Positions 1-14,525 of a stretch of DNA of 64,000 bases are shown here, piece by piece. Made by a program: the position numbers and the translations under genes. Numbering within the stretch: the first letter of the stretch is position 1; each line of letters begins with the position of its first letter. A model generated the notes under the pieces. The model ran no database searches. It was not told the origin of the DNA and saw only the letters and a program-made list of their open reading frames with translations. This stretch comes from Brachionus rotundiformis (Eukaryota; Rotifera; Eurotatoria; Ploima; Brachionidae). Location: assembly GCA_016802295.1 (NCBI GenBank), contig JAESIW010000090.1, forward strand, positions 785,815 through 849,814, written 5' to 3'.

Positions 1-2856
1 GATAAACTATTACCAGTTCCAGTGGATGGAGCAACTATGTGATTATTAGAAGAGCTAACAATTGAGTTTTTTCTTGATTGATCCAAATTTACTGTATTCA
101 TCAATAAATTTTGTGATTTTTTTAATGTAGGAGATGAAATGGATTTGGATATGGTTGAAATGGCAGTATCTGAATTATGCACAAATGAGTTTTTTAAGTT
201 GTTTGAAATATCAGATGATTTGAAACTGTTGTTAAAATTATTCAAATTTGTTGTCTTAGTTAAATTACTAAAAATTTGCTTTTTTTCACCTAAGATAGTG
301 AAATTTGAGTTATATTTATTGGTCAAGGGTCCAGTATTTGAAATAGTTGAAGCAATTTCTTTTACTGAATTTGTATCGTCTAAAATTTAAAGAACTATTA
401 AAAAAGGAAACAAATAGATAACTTTTCTTACTTTTAATGTTTGGCGATTTAAGGCACCTGGCCAACAATGAAGGTTGATCTCTGTGCTGAGAAGCATTTT
501 TATTTGGAAAATTCATTTGCATTTTTTTATTTGCAATGTTGTTATTTTGTGTTACTAAAGTCGATGGTTGGTGAAAATAATTATGATGACTTAAGTTCGG
601 ATTATTAAATTCTTTATTTGAGATTGACAGATAACTATTTTCCTTTAATTCGAGATTGTTTTTTGTTTTCATATCAATATGACTTCCATTGTTTAAACTC
701 AAATTACTATTATTTTGATTTATAGATACAACATCTATTTCTTCATCATCATCTTCTTCTAAATTTTCTGTTTTTAGATTATTCTCTAAAAGTGTATTTG
801 TGTTTGTCCAATTTTTTATTGAGCTCATTTCAGTAAAATGTAAATCATCTTTTTTATTAACTATACGATAAGGAAAAATTTGATCCGGATTAATGCAGTC
901 AATAACTTCAATACTAGGATCAATCAGAGAAGATGACATAGATGAGGGTGAGCTTATGTCAAGATCTTTTTTAGAATTACTAATTTTGGATTCTATGTTA
1001 ATATTATTATTTTTATCTTTTAAATCTGTTGAATTATTCAAACGGATAGTTGTATTATTTAAAGCTTCGGAAACTTCTTGACTACCATTTTCCAATTTTG
1101 ATTCAAAGGCTTCAGATATATTAAGCTTTTTAATTTGATTATTTGTAATATTCAATGCTTGATTTAATGAATTATTATTGATTGTAGATTTATTTTTTCC
1201 GTTTTCAATAATTATTTGCTTTAATTGATTAGTCGATTTTATATCCTTTGAACCATTCGCAGAATTTGATGATTTATTAGCTATTATTGAATTTCCTGAA
1301 GATAGAACTACAACTAATGGTTGTGATCTTTTGGTGGTATTTGATAAACTCTGTAAGTTAGATAATGAAGAAGATTGATTTAAAACTGTCCTAGTAGGCA
1401 ATTTAATGGATGGTGAAATTTTATTCGTAGGAATCACTTTTAAATTAGAGTTTGTATCTGCTTGATTATTGATAGAAGAATTTGTTGATGATGTCTTAAG
1501 AATGTTGTTATTTTTATTATCAATTTCAACATTTTCAGTCTTAGTTTGATTAAAGTCATAAATGGATTTATTTTGAATTTCTGAATTGCAATTATCACTA
1601 TTGCTTCCATAAATAATAGAATTCCTATTTGATTCTTTATTATTTGGTTTCTTTGCAAGAAAATTTTGATTACTAAAATCAGTGGTTAAACGTGATATAC
1701 AATCTTCATCTAACATTTGTTCCCAACCTTCTAATTCCAAAAATTGACTAAGATCAGTATCATCAACATCAATATTTAATCTATCTATTTCCAACTCATT
1801 ACTAAATAGGCCAGCTTGTTCATGGTCAGAAAGATTATTTAGAACATATTCAATTTTTAGACTACTCTTAGAGTTATTGCTACCATTGCTACTATTCGAA
1901 CTTGTATAAATTGGCACTGGTTTAAAGTTTTGATTATCCATTGATATATTATTAGTAGTATTTTGAAGATCTATGGCGAATTTTTTGATTCTAGATGACA
2001 TCGATGTCGATGATACCGAAGAAGTTGAATTTTTATGCTTTCGCTGTTGGGATCGCTTTTCACGAATAGCCATATCTCTAATAGCTATAAGTGTATCATG
2101 ATTGTCAATATGATTTAATTCGTTTGTATCATCTACATTTAAATCACTTAAATCTAACAGTTTTTCTGCCTTTATTTTATCATCTTCGTATTGATCTAAA
2201 AACTTGATATTTTCTGATGAATTATTTATATTTTTCGAATCGCATTGATCGAAATTGAAATCAAAATCATCAAAATTCGGAAACAAGCAATTGTTTGATG
2301 AAAAAGAAATTCTTTTTTTCCTTGTAATCATATCATTGTTACTAGGTTTACCATATAAATAGCCGTTTCCTGTTTCATTTTCCTTAAATTCAATACCATC
2401 ATTGTTTATCGAAAAATTGCAATTAATTGAAGGTGATCCAGAAAAGGAATCAGGAATATTAAAATAGTCCATAAAGCTACTGTTTGATATTTTATCAAAC
2501 GAAAAAGAAAATGATGTGCCATTCAATGAGTCAAGAACCAAATCATTTGCTGTTGGTGTTAGTAATGAATTCTCAACCACATTTTTTGTTCCATTTACTT
2601 TTGTATTTTTTATATCAATACTTTTAGAGACACTATTGTTTATTTTTGGTGAATAAGTAAATGATGACTGTGAAGAATAATTTGAAGGTGATTGCGAAAA
2701 ATCTGGTGAATCTGCATCAAATGATAAGTCAGATGAGTTGAAATTAAATCCAGGATTTTCTTGATTAGACAGGATATTCATTTTATATTTTGTTGAATAA
2801 TAGTCATCAATGCTTGATGTTGTTAAAGCAATAGTTCCAATGGGTGATGGAGACAT
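1..2856 (-). CDS. Myc-like transcription factor, 5' and middle part (3' end outside window)
   Basis: Two exons are visible: 2856-432 and 379-1, separated by a 52-bp GT-AG intron (431-380). The joined frame stays open to the window edge. The protein is Ser/Asn-rich and mostly disordered. Three short blocks appear in the order seen in Myc proteins: CINPDQIFPY (Myc box IIIa region), an acidic run ending DDDEEIDVVSI (Myc box IIIb) and HHNYFHQPST (Myc box IV region). Myc is a bHLH-zipper activator that pairs with Max on E-boxes; the bHLH-zipper would lie beyond position 1. No clear Myc box I or II is seen, so an upstream exon is likely; a TTTAG acceptor sits just 5' of the first ATG. The identification rests on three short motifs and their order. 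Confidence 0.6.
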
Positions 2857-5800
2857 AAACTAGTGAGATAATTCTAAATATAATTTTTTTAAGATATTTA
2901 TCAAAAATTTTTCTTCAACCTTAGTAATAAAAGTACTCTTAGGAAAAAAAAATAAATTTTAATATTGATTAAATGGTTAAGTTTTGGAAATAAACTAAAA
3001 TTTAAGGGCTTGAAATTAATTTCATTCTAAATTGCGATTTAAAAATTTTAAGACTTTTATATTAATTCAAATTCACTTATTCGTATAAATATACACACTC
3101 ACTTTGTCTCTCCTAGATTCTCCTCTCTCTATTTTCTATGTATTTGTAAATCACTCTCTCTCTTTATTTTTAATTTGTATACTTACTCTTTTAAACAGAA
3201 AATAAAACTGATTTAAATCTTAGGTCCTAGAAAAAAAGAAACAAATAAAAATTTCAAGTAGATGCTGATTAAAAGACGTTGAAAGAGTGAGTTGAAATTC
3301 ATAATGTTAAAATCAAAGAGATCAAATGAACTAACAAGTACCGCTTTTTTGTTTAAGTTAATTTAAGTTTGATTTCTCATTCTTATAATTTTCTTATATA
3401 TGCTATATTTTTAACTACTTAATTAAAATTTGAAAAAAATTTTTAATTGATATTTTACTGAATTTTTTTTTTAAATTGATTGTGAAATTTTATTTTAAAA
3501 AATTTAGTATATTACTATGATTAATCCTGATTTAAGATAATTTAAATAATAGGTTTAGAACAAAAATAACTTTTTTTTTGTCTGAATTTTTTCCTTTTTC
3601 ATTAAAAAATTCTCTTTTTGCTAATCATGTAATCGCAATATATTGATATTATACACAAAATTCAATTTTACTGAAAATGAACACGTTGCAATCTTTTAAA
3701 ATCATTTACTTTAATGTTATAATATTTATGTCTATATTGATTTTGATATTTCTCTTCTATACTTGAAACAAATCATTAACTAGATTAAATGAGCAAGAAA
3801 GTCTTTCTTTTTTCATTGAAAATGATACAAAACTTACGATGGAAAAAATAAAAATTTCATATAAAAACGTTTTTTTTATAAATTTAACGTTTTTACTCGT
3901 GATAAAAAAATTAATTTTTTTAAAAACACCATTCTAATTTTAAAAACGTAGTTATAAAAAAGATAAGAAAAACGTTTTTTTAAATTCAAATAAATAAAAA
4001 ATTTTATAATTTAAAATCAATGATAAAACAGATGCTGATTTTTTTCTTAAACTTTGTTCAACTAGTGTATCAAAATATTTTATATTCCATTCTTTCTAAC
4101 ATTAGAACTTAATCTAAAATAATAAATTTTTTATCTGTTTTACTAAATTATGAATGGGTATGAAACGTGTGTTTTATGCAAAAAAAACTAAAAAGAATTC
4201 GAGTAAATGAAAAGAATGGCTTTAATTTATAATCAATGGTATATTATAAATACACCTTTTAAAATTTAAAATTTATTCAAAAGTATCTAAATTAAATGAT
4301 ATCAAAAAACGTGATTTATAGAGTCAAAATATTTGGTTGAATATCATAATGAATTTATTACCCAAACCTAACAGCCTAAAAAGTTTAAAAGAAAAAGTTA
4401 AATTGGAAAAGCGTTTTTTCCTGAATTCAAATTTACAAAATTAATGGTGATTTAGCAAAGAAAATGGCAGAAAATCGCCATAAAAAAATTAAAAATAAAG
4501 ATAACTAAAAAATTAAAATTTAAAAAAATTTTTTTTTCTAGTTTTCAACTAACTAAACGAACTAAAGATTTAAGTTTTTAAATTATTGAGCTTTTTATAT
4601 TTCATATTGAATACATTTGAATTTTGTTCTTGAAGAACTAAGAATATATTCGACCAATCGTTTCTTGAAGTATTATTTGCTTACTTGACCTATAGCTCTT
4701 AAAAGAGATCAATATGATTAGTATGCACACCTTAACAAAAAGTTTAAATTTAAAGTGTTGGCAAATTTTCATAATTTTAACTTATCTTTCCATTTATCTT
4801 TATGGGCCTTTATTGTTCTATTTATTGATCTGACATAGCTATCTTTTTAATCACTAAGATATCAATATCAATCAAATTTTGTCGTTTATTTTAAATATCT
4901 AATTTATAATTATATATAAAGGCTTCAAGTATTTTTTATTTGATAAGATACAAAAAATTTGTGATAAATCTAAAGTATTTACTATAATTTCATATTAGCT
5001 CCAAGTTTAAATTTGAAACCTTTTTTCAAATAAGCATTATGCTATATTGACTTGATTATGTTCATTTTTAAAATTTGATATAAATTTAGATCAGTTAAAC
5101 TTTAACTATAATTTTTCTTAACTAAAAAGTCATAAATTTAATCGAATTTACTATTTTCAAAGATTTTATTTAACTCAATTAATTAATAGTATAAAAATAT
5201 TCTCTAATTCGAAACCTTCCTAAAAGGTTCAGTTAAAATTTTACAAAGCAGAAATGGAAAATTAAATCAAATATTTTTATATAATTTTTGAAAATAGAGC
5301 ATCATATCAAATATAAAACAGTTTATATAATAATTTAGAAGTTCATTATAGCCTAATGTTTGATAATTAATAGTTATTTTTTTAATCACTAAAATATTTA
5401 TTTGTTTGACATATTAATTTTCTTTTTAACTATTTAGATATTCCTTTTGATTTAAACCTAATTAATTCTCTTATTTCTTATTTTTAAGAGATTTTTGGCG
5501 GTTACTTTCACAAATTCCTTTTTGATAAATATTTAATAGAATTTAACTATACAAAACAAACGCTCAAATTTTTATTTTTTACTTTGCTGCTCAAAAGTTC
5601 ATCATAAAAAATAGCAAGATTCTAAATATATTTTAAAATAATTATTATTATAAAAATAAATTAATTAGTAAAAACAACGATAAGATATAAGCTTTAATTC
5701 ATTACTACTAAAAGTATATTTAAAAGATTTGATTCATAAAAAACAAATGATTAAATTTAAATTATTATTATTATTATTAGAATTGTTTTATTTTTTTCTA

Positions 5801-6464
5801 TCTGAAGGAGCTTAAACTCGAACAGAAATATCAATAAATAAATTTCCTAAAACTTTGACATTTGAATTGTCTATTTCAAGATCATTAGATCATTTGATTT
5901 CTGGTGAGGTTCATTTTAAATTTCATTTTTCTCGAATGATTTTGAGCAGACTTTTCAAAGGTCAAAACGATATTTTTTTCAAAAAACGAGTCAATGAAAT
6001 TTGAGAATTATTATCTTAATTAATAAACATTTTAGTTCGATTCTTTATATTGATAAAAAGGAGCAATGGACCGGTCTTGCGAGTCATTTTTAAAATTTTG
6101 TTTTAAATTTTATTTAAAAATGAAAATTAAAATTTTCATTTAAATATCTATCATTTGCTTTTTTCTTTCAACGTCTGAGTAAAATCCGTCTTCTTTTGGT
6201 TAAAAAATTTCAAAATTGAGGTCGATTTACTTGCTTTGATTGTATGACTTTGAAAAATACTGATTTTGTGTTGGTAGAATTTACCATTATTTGAATATTT
6301 ACCATTAAGTTCTATTATGCCTTCCAAAGTTTTTATTAAACTACTAAATAATTAAGAAATTTGTTACTTGTGAAAAATTAGAAATATTTTATCCAAATTT
6401 TTCGAAATTTATCAAGTCTTAATTTCCAAAGCAACTGATAAAGAAAACCGAAACCCAAAACGAA
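2857..6464. other. Non-coding AT-rich stretch
   Basis: No convincing ORF or splice-joined exon was found on either strand. It contains many A/T runs and an ATT microsatellite near 5,761-5,780. It may hold 5' untranslated exons or first introns of the Myc-like gene. Confidence 0.5.
3105..3166 (-). promoter_or_regulatory. GA-rich tract upstream of the Myc-like gene
   Basis: On the minus strand this is a run of GAGA-type repeats about 250 bp upstream of the first ATG of the Myc-like gene. It is the only such tract in the neighbourhood. GAGA-type tracts are common in animal core promoters; a promoter role here is inference from position. Confidence 0.3.
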
Positions 6465-7165
6465 AATCCTACAGGAGGGTAAATGATATGCATCCTTTCT
6501 CCATTGCTGTTCCTTGACTATGCAATGAGGAAAAAACTGAAGGACAGCAAACTGGCATTTATTGGGAAATGACTCTCAGTCGGATGGAAAATCTCAGGAT
6601 CTTGATTTTGCAGATTTTATTGCTTTAGTATCACAAGTGGAGGGCCGTATGAGGACCGAGAACCTGAAACGGAACACTAGTTATGAAGGTCTAGAGAAAA
6701 CATCAGAAAAACTGAATATAATCAAAATATGAATATTTATTTCTCTTGTAAGTTTATCATCTACCCATCCTTCAATAGGTAATTATTAACGGCGTTCCTG
6801 TCGAAAACTAGAACATCAACGAGGTTAAGAGCTTCCTTAACGACAAGGCTCCGGAGGACGGGTTGTCGGAAATCGCCGGCATGAATATCAAGTTGCATAA
6901 CGCATGGCTATTTCATCTTCCAAAGCATCTTCGACAACTTTAGAATTTTCGACCTCTTGTGGAGACAAGGAAAGGTCTTCAACGGCTACAGGGTTCGGTT
7001 CAGAGCCAAACAAATCAACTTTATGGAGTGGTCGGCCTCAAGAGATCAGGTACCTAAAGGAGATGAAAAAAAGACAAAATGCAAATTAGGAACGATTCCA
7101 CTCAAAGCGACATGGATACATTCGAAAAGAAAGACGAAGGTTTTGAATAAAGCTCTAGAATAGTT
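6465..7165 (+). pseudogene. Decayed non-LTR retrotransposon (reverse transcriptase remnant)
   Basis: The stretch has a clearly higher GC content than its surroundings. Reading three frames gives ordered pieces of a LINE reverse transcriptase: ILSPLLFLDYAMRKKL, then DLDFADFIALVS, where the family's FADD catalytic box reads FADF, then INGVPVEN with a stop. The part from about 6,900 to 7,165 keeps a 68-residue open frame that I could not assign. Several frameshifts and stops show it is dead. The strand is set by the order of the motifs. Confidence 0.65.
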
Positions 7166-10100
7166 TGTTTTTCAAAAAGATATAAATTAATAATAAATAA
7201 GTTCTTTTCATTTGGCCCTAGACTCTACCTTCCAAACATCACAAACTTATAAAAATTGAAAATCTTAAATCAGAACTAAAACATGAATATGTTTTTAACC
7301 AGAAGTATCCATTTCAATTTAATTTTGATTTCAATCATGAACGCTTTTAAAAAATAATTCTTAATTTTGAAAAAAAAAACAATCATAAATTTATTACAAA
7401 ATAAATTTGAAAAAATTGAGGCTGAATTGAAAAACTAAATTAAATAAATCTAAAAAAAATTTCGTTTCACCTTTTAATATTCTTTTTAGAGACTGAAAAG
7501 AATTAAATCATATTCGCAATAACATTTCTTTTCAAAATCTTTAAATAATATTTAGATTGACCATATATGATTTAAAAAAACATGATGTCTAAATCTTAAT
7601 TCAATTTAACTAAGATTGATTCTCAATTTATTCAAAATTTAAAAAATCACTTATTTTCCTTCAAGTTCAAAAATTGAATTTTTTTTATATCATCAATATG
7701 CTACTTTTAGGTCGATATTGCAAATTTTATTTTGTTTTTAATTAAAAATAATCTTTTTTACAAATAATAAATTCTAATGTATGAAGAAGCAAAAAATCGA
7801 AATATCAAATATTTGAAATGAGATTTTTCAATTGATTTTTAATAAATACAATCAAAAAATAAGATACATTTATGAGAAAAATCTTCTCTAATAAGCTTAC
7901 ACCAGCTATTAAGTTTCTCTAGAGAGAATTTGCCACTTTAAAAACTTCTAGAATCAAAATACGAAATAGATATAGTGCTTATAGTGATTTAGAAGACGCA
8001 TAATTAAAGACTCTTACATCCTTGTTCATATTCAATGTATATATATTTAAATTGGCAGACAGCAGTATTTTAATAAAACTCTAAAAAATATTTGTATAAT
8101 TCAGTTGTGGTCATAAACAATAAGAATACCAATAGGTTACTTTGTAAAATATATAAATTCCTTAGCTAGGTAGTGTTATTTTATAATATAAATCATAGAC
8201 GTTTTTTATCATTGACGAATAATAAGGAAACGAGCTTATTTTCAACATTAAAGATGGTTTAAGCTTTCAAGAGTTGAATAACACAAATTTAGCAGAAGAA
8301 CATTTGAACTTTTTCTGAAGAAAAAATCAAAAAAAAACAGATGACTTTTTTTGATTCAACAATGGCCAAGACTTTTTTAATAATAAACAATTTACAATTT
8401 GTAATTTTTAACTAGATTTTATTAAAAATTAAAAATTATTTTAAATAAAATTATAAACTGAAATAACTTATTGTTAAATCTTTTAAAACATATTTCCATA
8501 ATTTAGTCCTAATAAAATATCACTGCAGGCGTTTCCACAGTAATAAAATAACAAATTAGATTTTTTAGATTTGAAATAATTTAAATACCAAAACGAGACT
8601 GAATTTAGTCTTATGCATTAGCTTACAATATTATTATTATTTTTGGTATTAATTAACATGACACTGATTATTTCTTGAAATTAGAAAAAATTTTTGAAAA
8701 CTTAAAAAGATAAAAGTACTAATTATTTTCTTTTTTTTCTGATGAGATGAACTTTTCAAATGTAAATAAATTTAATTGTTATATTAGAAAGATTCATAAT
8801 AATTTGCTACCACTAATGATTCAAATAAAATTTTGTTTAGAGAAAGATTAAAATAAGCATAGCATTTTCTATATTATCAATTTGTAATTTTAAATTTTTG
8901 ATTTATAAACTTATTTGATGTTAAGTTTTAAAAACGAAAAAAAATTTTTAATTATAAAGGATAACTATTTAATTTCATTTTAAAAGGAAATTTAATTATA
9001 AATTTAGTAAAGATGAGTAGTAAAATCTAAATAGAATCTTGTTTAAATATTCAAATTTATTTTTAAAATTAACAATAAATTTGAAAATACGAAAAAAAAT
9101 TGGCAGACATTAATTAAAACTATTAAAACGTTTGTTATCCTAATTACTTTCTGGTTAGATTTTGTAGATCATTATTTACTTAAATATATTGAATAGCTTT
9201 TAAGCATTTTAATATCATATAAATTTTATAAAAAAAAAGTTTATTAATGATTATTTTATGAATTTTTAAGTTTAGTTTTATCTTGATTTAATAAAGATTT
9301 TATTAGAAATCCTTTTAAAACTTAATTAAAATTTTTAATGTTCAAAATTAAATAAATCAGAAATTTGTTATTTTTGTAATTAATAAATTCTTCATCTAAC
9401 CTTGAACTCAAGAAATTTGACAATTAATAATCTTTTATATAAAGAATCGAAATTTAAAAAAATTAATTTCATTAGATTAAAACTAAAATGATGACGAAGA
9501 CCCAAATATGACAAAAAATTTATTTACTTAAATTAAAATTCAAATAAATAATCTCAGAATATCTCAATACATTAAAATGAACTTATCTCGAGAAAAAATA
9601 TATTGACAATGAAAAAAATAAAAACTGATTAAATTAATTTCTAATTTAGAATGTACACTTTTAATTAAATTGAAATATTCAAAAATTTATTTTTTTTATT
9701 AATATTTAATCTTAAAATCTATTTTTACAGTAAATTTGAAGGTATTCAGACAAATAAGATATTTTTTTCTAAAATTTGCATAAATTGTGTCGAATTTGTT
9801 TTCTCTTATACCTAAGCTCGTAAATTGAGCCTCAACAAAATTAAAAATAAAAAATTAGAGCAATCAAGAATAAAATCCTTTTTGAAATTTAAACGATAAT
9901 AAGATAAATACACACGCTAAAGAATACATTTATTTGATCCAGTGGCATAGAACATAACATGGAAAAGAAAATATTACAATTAAATTTTTTAACTATTTTA
10001 AAATTTAAATATTTTTTTATTTGCTATAATAAAGACTTGTTAGAAAGAATATAAAAAGCAACTAAGTCTTTGATATATCCTCTATTTTCTTTTCCCCGAA

Positions 10101-13100
10101 ATTTCTTTTTTTGTTCTCGTTCTCTTCTATTTTTATTTACTGATAAAATATTTGAAAAAAAATTCTAAATCAATTTGTATTCATAATGATTAGATTTTAA
10201 TTTGAAAGAAAAAACTTTTTTCAGTTCATTCTTTCAAGTTTTTCGTAGGTTCAAAACTGGTAATGTTTTAAAGCTTTTTTTCTTTTATTAAATATTTGTA
10301 ATTAAAGTTTCAGTTTAATATAAAATTCAGTTTTACATTGAATTTTTCATATATTTTTTTACCTGGTATATTTTTATGGATTCTTATTTAAATGAAACTT
10401 GTTGAGAAACATCTTCGTTAATTCTTGATACCATTTTTTTTGAAGAAATTTATAAGATGATAATCTAATTAAATTAAAATCCAATTCAGTTTTAGATAAA
10501 GTTTAAATTAGAATTAATATATCCGAATAATTAATTATTAAACTTGAACAAACAGAGAATATATTTAAAACTATATAGTTAATTATAGGCTTCATGAAAT
10601 TGTAATGTTAAGGTCTCTAAGTGAAACACTAAGCATTTTAAAGAGAAATTTTTTAAATTTCGAATATGGAAAGCCAAGCTATTGAAACCAACATATAAAA
10701 TTTCTGTTTAAACAAATAAAAGAAAAATTAGATTTAAAAAAGAGTTTAAATAGTTAAACAAAGATCATATCAAAATTTTTCTTTTTATGCAGGGATGCCT
10801 TTCAATTAAATTGTTTCATTTTTCTTATTTGTTTCAGAATGAAAATTCTCAATATATTTAAAATACGGGACAAAAACTGAATCCTAGGATTTAATAAAAT
10901 ATAGTTTGCAGTCATATTTCTTGAGCATGCTTTGGTATGAGACGGTAAAATTTGATAATTTATTCTATTTAAGAATAAAGAAACTTCTGAGGTTTCCAAA
11001 TTTAAACTAAAACGAATCACACTAATCTTAATATCCAGTCATAGTTCTTAATTGACTAAATTTAATCGAAATATTTTAAATTAGGTATTTCAAGACATCT
11101 AAGAACCGTTTTTAATTAAATATTATAAAATTTTCAATGTTTAATAATGTCTAATACAATTGTTTGCATCCGCTATTGCCAAAGTTTGCGAATTAATTAC
11201 AACAAAGGCTTGATATGTTAAACAATGTCTAGTCGACAGATAAGTTTATCTAACAATTTTGACTTCCTTATTTTCATAGCGATGAACCTGTGCTAAGTTT
11301 AACTAAGCATGGATTTTTGAATCTGAGTCGTATGTAAACGTAAAGTTCCTATAATTTCTTCTTTATTTATTTTGTCTACTCTGTTGTTTGTTCAATCACA
11401 CTTTATTTAAATCAAATAAGATTTAAATTTAGTGAATATAACGATTAAAATTCATACATATATCTAGTTAGCAAACGAATAAATGTAAAAGTTTTTTTTG
11501 TGATTTTCAAGCATATAAAGCGGTATTTAAACTAATAAAATTTATTATTAAGCTAAAACTTGATTGAATTGACATGATTTTTTGTACATGTGCAACAAAT
11601 TAAAAAACTAGGAAAAATTAGGTTTATTGATTTTTAATTAATTCTAATTCAAGTTTCAACAAATTTTGGTAAATACTTGAAATAATAGATTAACACTTTT
11701 AAATACAAAATGTCTCTTTTTTATTGATATTTTGTACAAGACTTTGATACAAGATTTTGACATCTTCACTTCATTGTAAATTGTTTTTAGCTTAATTCCA
11801 TGTTATATGCGTTTTTGTATATTAGACTTTAGACACGTGCAAATCCCCACGACTGTACTTAGTCGAAGACTATGTGAGAAAAAAAGGATTTAGATAAAAT
11901 AAGATGACTCTAAATTTCTTTGAAAATTGTCTTATCTAGCTTTTGTTCTCCATGGCCATTTTCTCTTTGGCTACTATTATTATTTGTTTTACTTTTATCT
12001 ATATCTTTTTTTAATGGAAAAGCCGAATTTGCTAGCTTTATTTTGAAAATGAATTTTCAATTCCCTATCTATTTTTGTTTTACTTGATAACAAAATGATT
12101 ATTTGGTTGCTTTGAAATTTTTGTTTCAAAACATACAAAATAATTCATTTTGTTACTTCTATTGTTGATGTATTGACTGTATTTGTAAGTACGTGAGCAC
12201 TTAATTCGATTGCTAAGCCGAACTGTTTCTAAATTGAGCGGTTCTAATATTTGAATTTTTTATATTTGTTTTGAAGAGACAAAAAGACTAAATACAAGAT
12301 AGGATTAAAAAGGTGAAACAAAAGAAATTTAATCAAGTGTTCAAAAAGTGGCCAAATATTTTTCATCAAGAAATTAAAATGAAATCTTGCCAATCACAAA
12401 AGATAAAAGTTAAGGAATAATTTTGAGTTAAAAATTTGTATAGATGCTTTTACTAGGATTGAATGTAAGATTTGCTGATAATTTTCAATATGCTGTATAA
12501 AAGTAATAACTTAAAATAAAGATAATGTAAAAAAGAAATAAAAATATATCGAATTAAACGAACCTTTCGAATTAGCAAACAACTCTTTTTAATCGAGAAA
12601 AATAAAATTAAAATTGTCAGATTTTAGTTAGAAAATTTATTTTCAGGTATTAAGAACATTTTTAAGCTTTAGATTTTTGATATTTATTTTTAGGTTTTAT
12701 TTTTAAAAATTCTAGTTTTCTACCAATTAAAATAAGACTGTTTGTTTATTTCTTTTATTTCTAATATCATTGGATAATTTGAAAATCTGAAAAATAAAAT
12801 AAATTTATCTATATACATGAGAATAATTTTAAAGGTATTAAAATTTTGGTTTTAAATTTTTATTCCATCATATTCTCATTAAGGTGTTCGTTATTTTTTC
12901 ATTTTACTATAGCTTGTTTATCAGTAAAAAAATTATTTATTATCAATAAGTTTATGAGAAAATTTCTAACTGCTTTAAAATGCACACAAAAATGGGTCTA
13001 TAAAATTTAGACTTAGAACTTGGTACTTTTTATATTGCTCATCGAAATTTAGATAAGAATTTAAAAATCGCTTAAGATTTTTGGCGATAATATAAATGTG

Positions 13101-14525
13101 GTTCAAATTTAGCATAAAACACCAAAAAAGTAATCTTAAAGGAACTTTCTTGTTTTAATCTAAAAACAATTTTTTATTGTAAGAGAAACACCAAGATTTA
13201 TCGTGGATTACCACCAGGAGTATTGAATTTTTTAGTTCGACCGACTAATTGCTTGTGTTATGGCGTTTGGAATCTAATTTATCTTTTAAGTTAATCATTT
13301 TAAAAATAAACGCCACTAAATTAGTCTAATAAAGTAGCTTTATTAAATAAATGCCTCTTTCATTAATATTTATTTTCTTCGATTAAAGATGTTGGCTAGA
13401 AATGCTAGATATTATCTATTTTTTTGTTTTTTTATTTGTTGTTTGTAACAAGTTGTTGTTTTTGACCAGAAGTAATGTTGCCTGATGCATCACTTCAATG
13501 TCTAATCTTTCTTAATGCCAATTGAGAATCTTTTTTTAATGATTTGTTTATTTAAATGTTAGTTGAATTTTTGACAGACTTACTAGTCGGAATACTTCTT
13601 TCATTAAGATTATTTTTTTAAATAAGAAGAAGATGGTAATTTTGAATTTATCTTGATCTAATTTGCCATAGATCTCAGCAGTTTTTCTAAAAAAAACATT
13701 AGAATATCCAAAGTGAAAAGTTCATTTTAAAGAAATACAGGACCAAAGTACTCATGCTAAGTTTTAGTTATGTTTACTGAAACAACAACAAAAAATTCTA
13801 ATTGCTCAAGTAATATGCAAGATTTAGATTAAGATAATAATTTTTTGTAGTTTCGTCAGATTTTCTTGTTGCTTTGATTTTACTTGCAGATACCGCGCGC
13901 GCCTTCTATATTGTTTTATTTTTATACCACTAACTCATTTTTTATTTAAATATTTTTTTTACATAGACTTTTATTTTCATTTGCTCGCCTATTTTAATTA
14001 ACTCCTAATTATCTCAGGTTGTTTTTAAAGATTTTTCTTTTAACTTTAAATAAGATAAGGCTAATAAAAAGCAGATTTATTTCTTAAGTATATATTTTCT
14101 AGTTATAAATTCTGATTGATTTTGATATTTTAAATTTCGTTTTCATTTAATATTTGCTGTTGTATGACAAGTTTAAGCACTTTTCTCTTATCTTGACTAG
14201 TATTTATTTTTCATTTCTAATCCATTTATATAATCTTCTAAAAATCTTAGTATATTTCATTTCATTCTCATTTATCCTACTCATTGTAATTGTGCCTTTC
14301 GATTGTTGTCTTTTTGCTTTATGGTAATTAGACGCAAAAGAAACTTTTACTAATTTAATTTTCATGAGCTTGTCTTTATTTTTTTAAGTTTTATTTTTTT
14401 AACACGAGCTACGCTTTTCGAATATATTTCAATTTTCAATTATAATTGTTCATTTCACATAAACCAAATATAGCTACAATTTTTAAAGTTAATTTATTTA
14501 TTAGAATATGATTTAGAGAAAATAA
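7166..14525. other. Gene desert upstream of CSL
   Basis: More than 7 kb with no recognisable coding exon on either strand; a 72-codon minus-strand frame near 10.8-11.0 kb has no family resemblance. A short CG-only run lies at about 13,894-13,902, some 620 bp upstream of the CSL start, and is out of character with the local composition. The region could hold 5' exons or enhancers of CSL or of the Myc-like gene. Confidence 0.5.

Noticed and set aside
139..390. Plus-strand ORF of 83 codons
   Set aside because: Antisense shadow of the second exon of the Myc-like gene, which is open on the minus strand over the same bases.
10802..11020. 72-codon minus-strand ORF in the desert
   Set aside because: No family resemblance, no splice partners, and of a length expected by chance over 11 kb.
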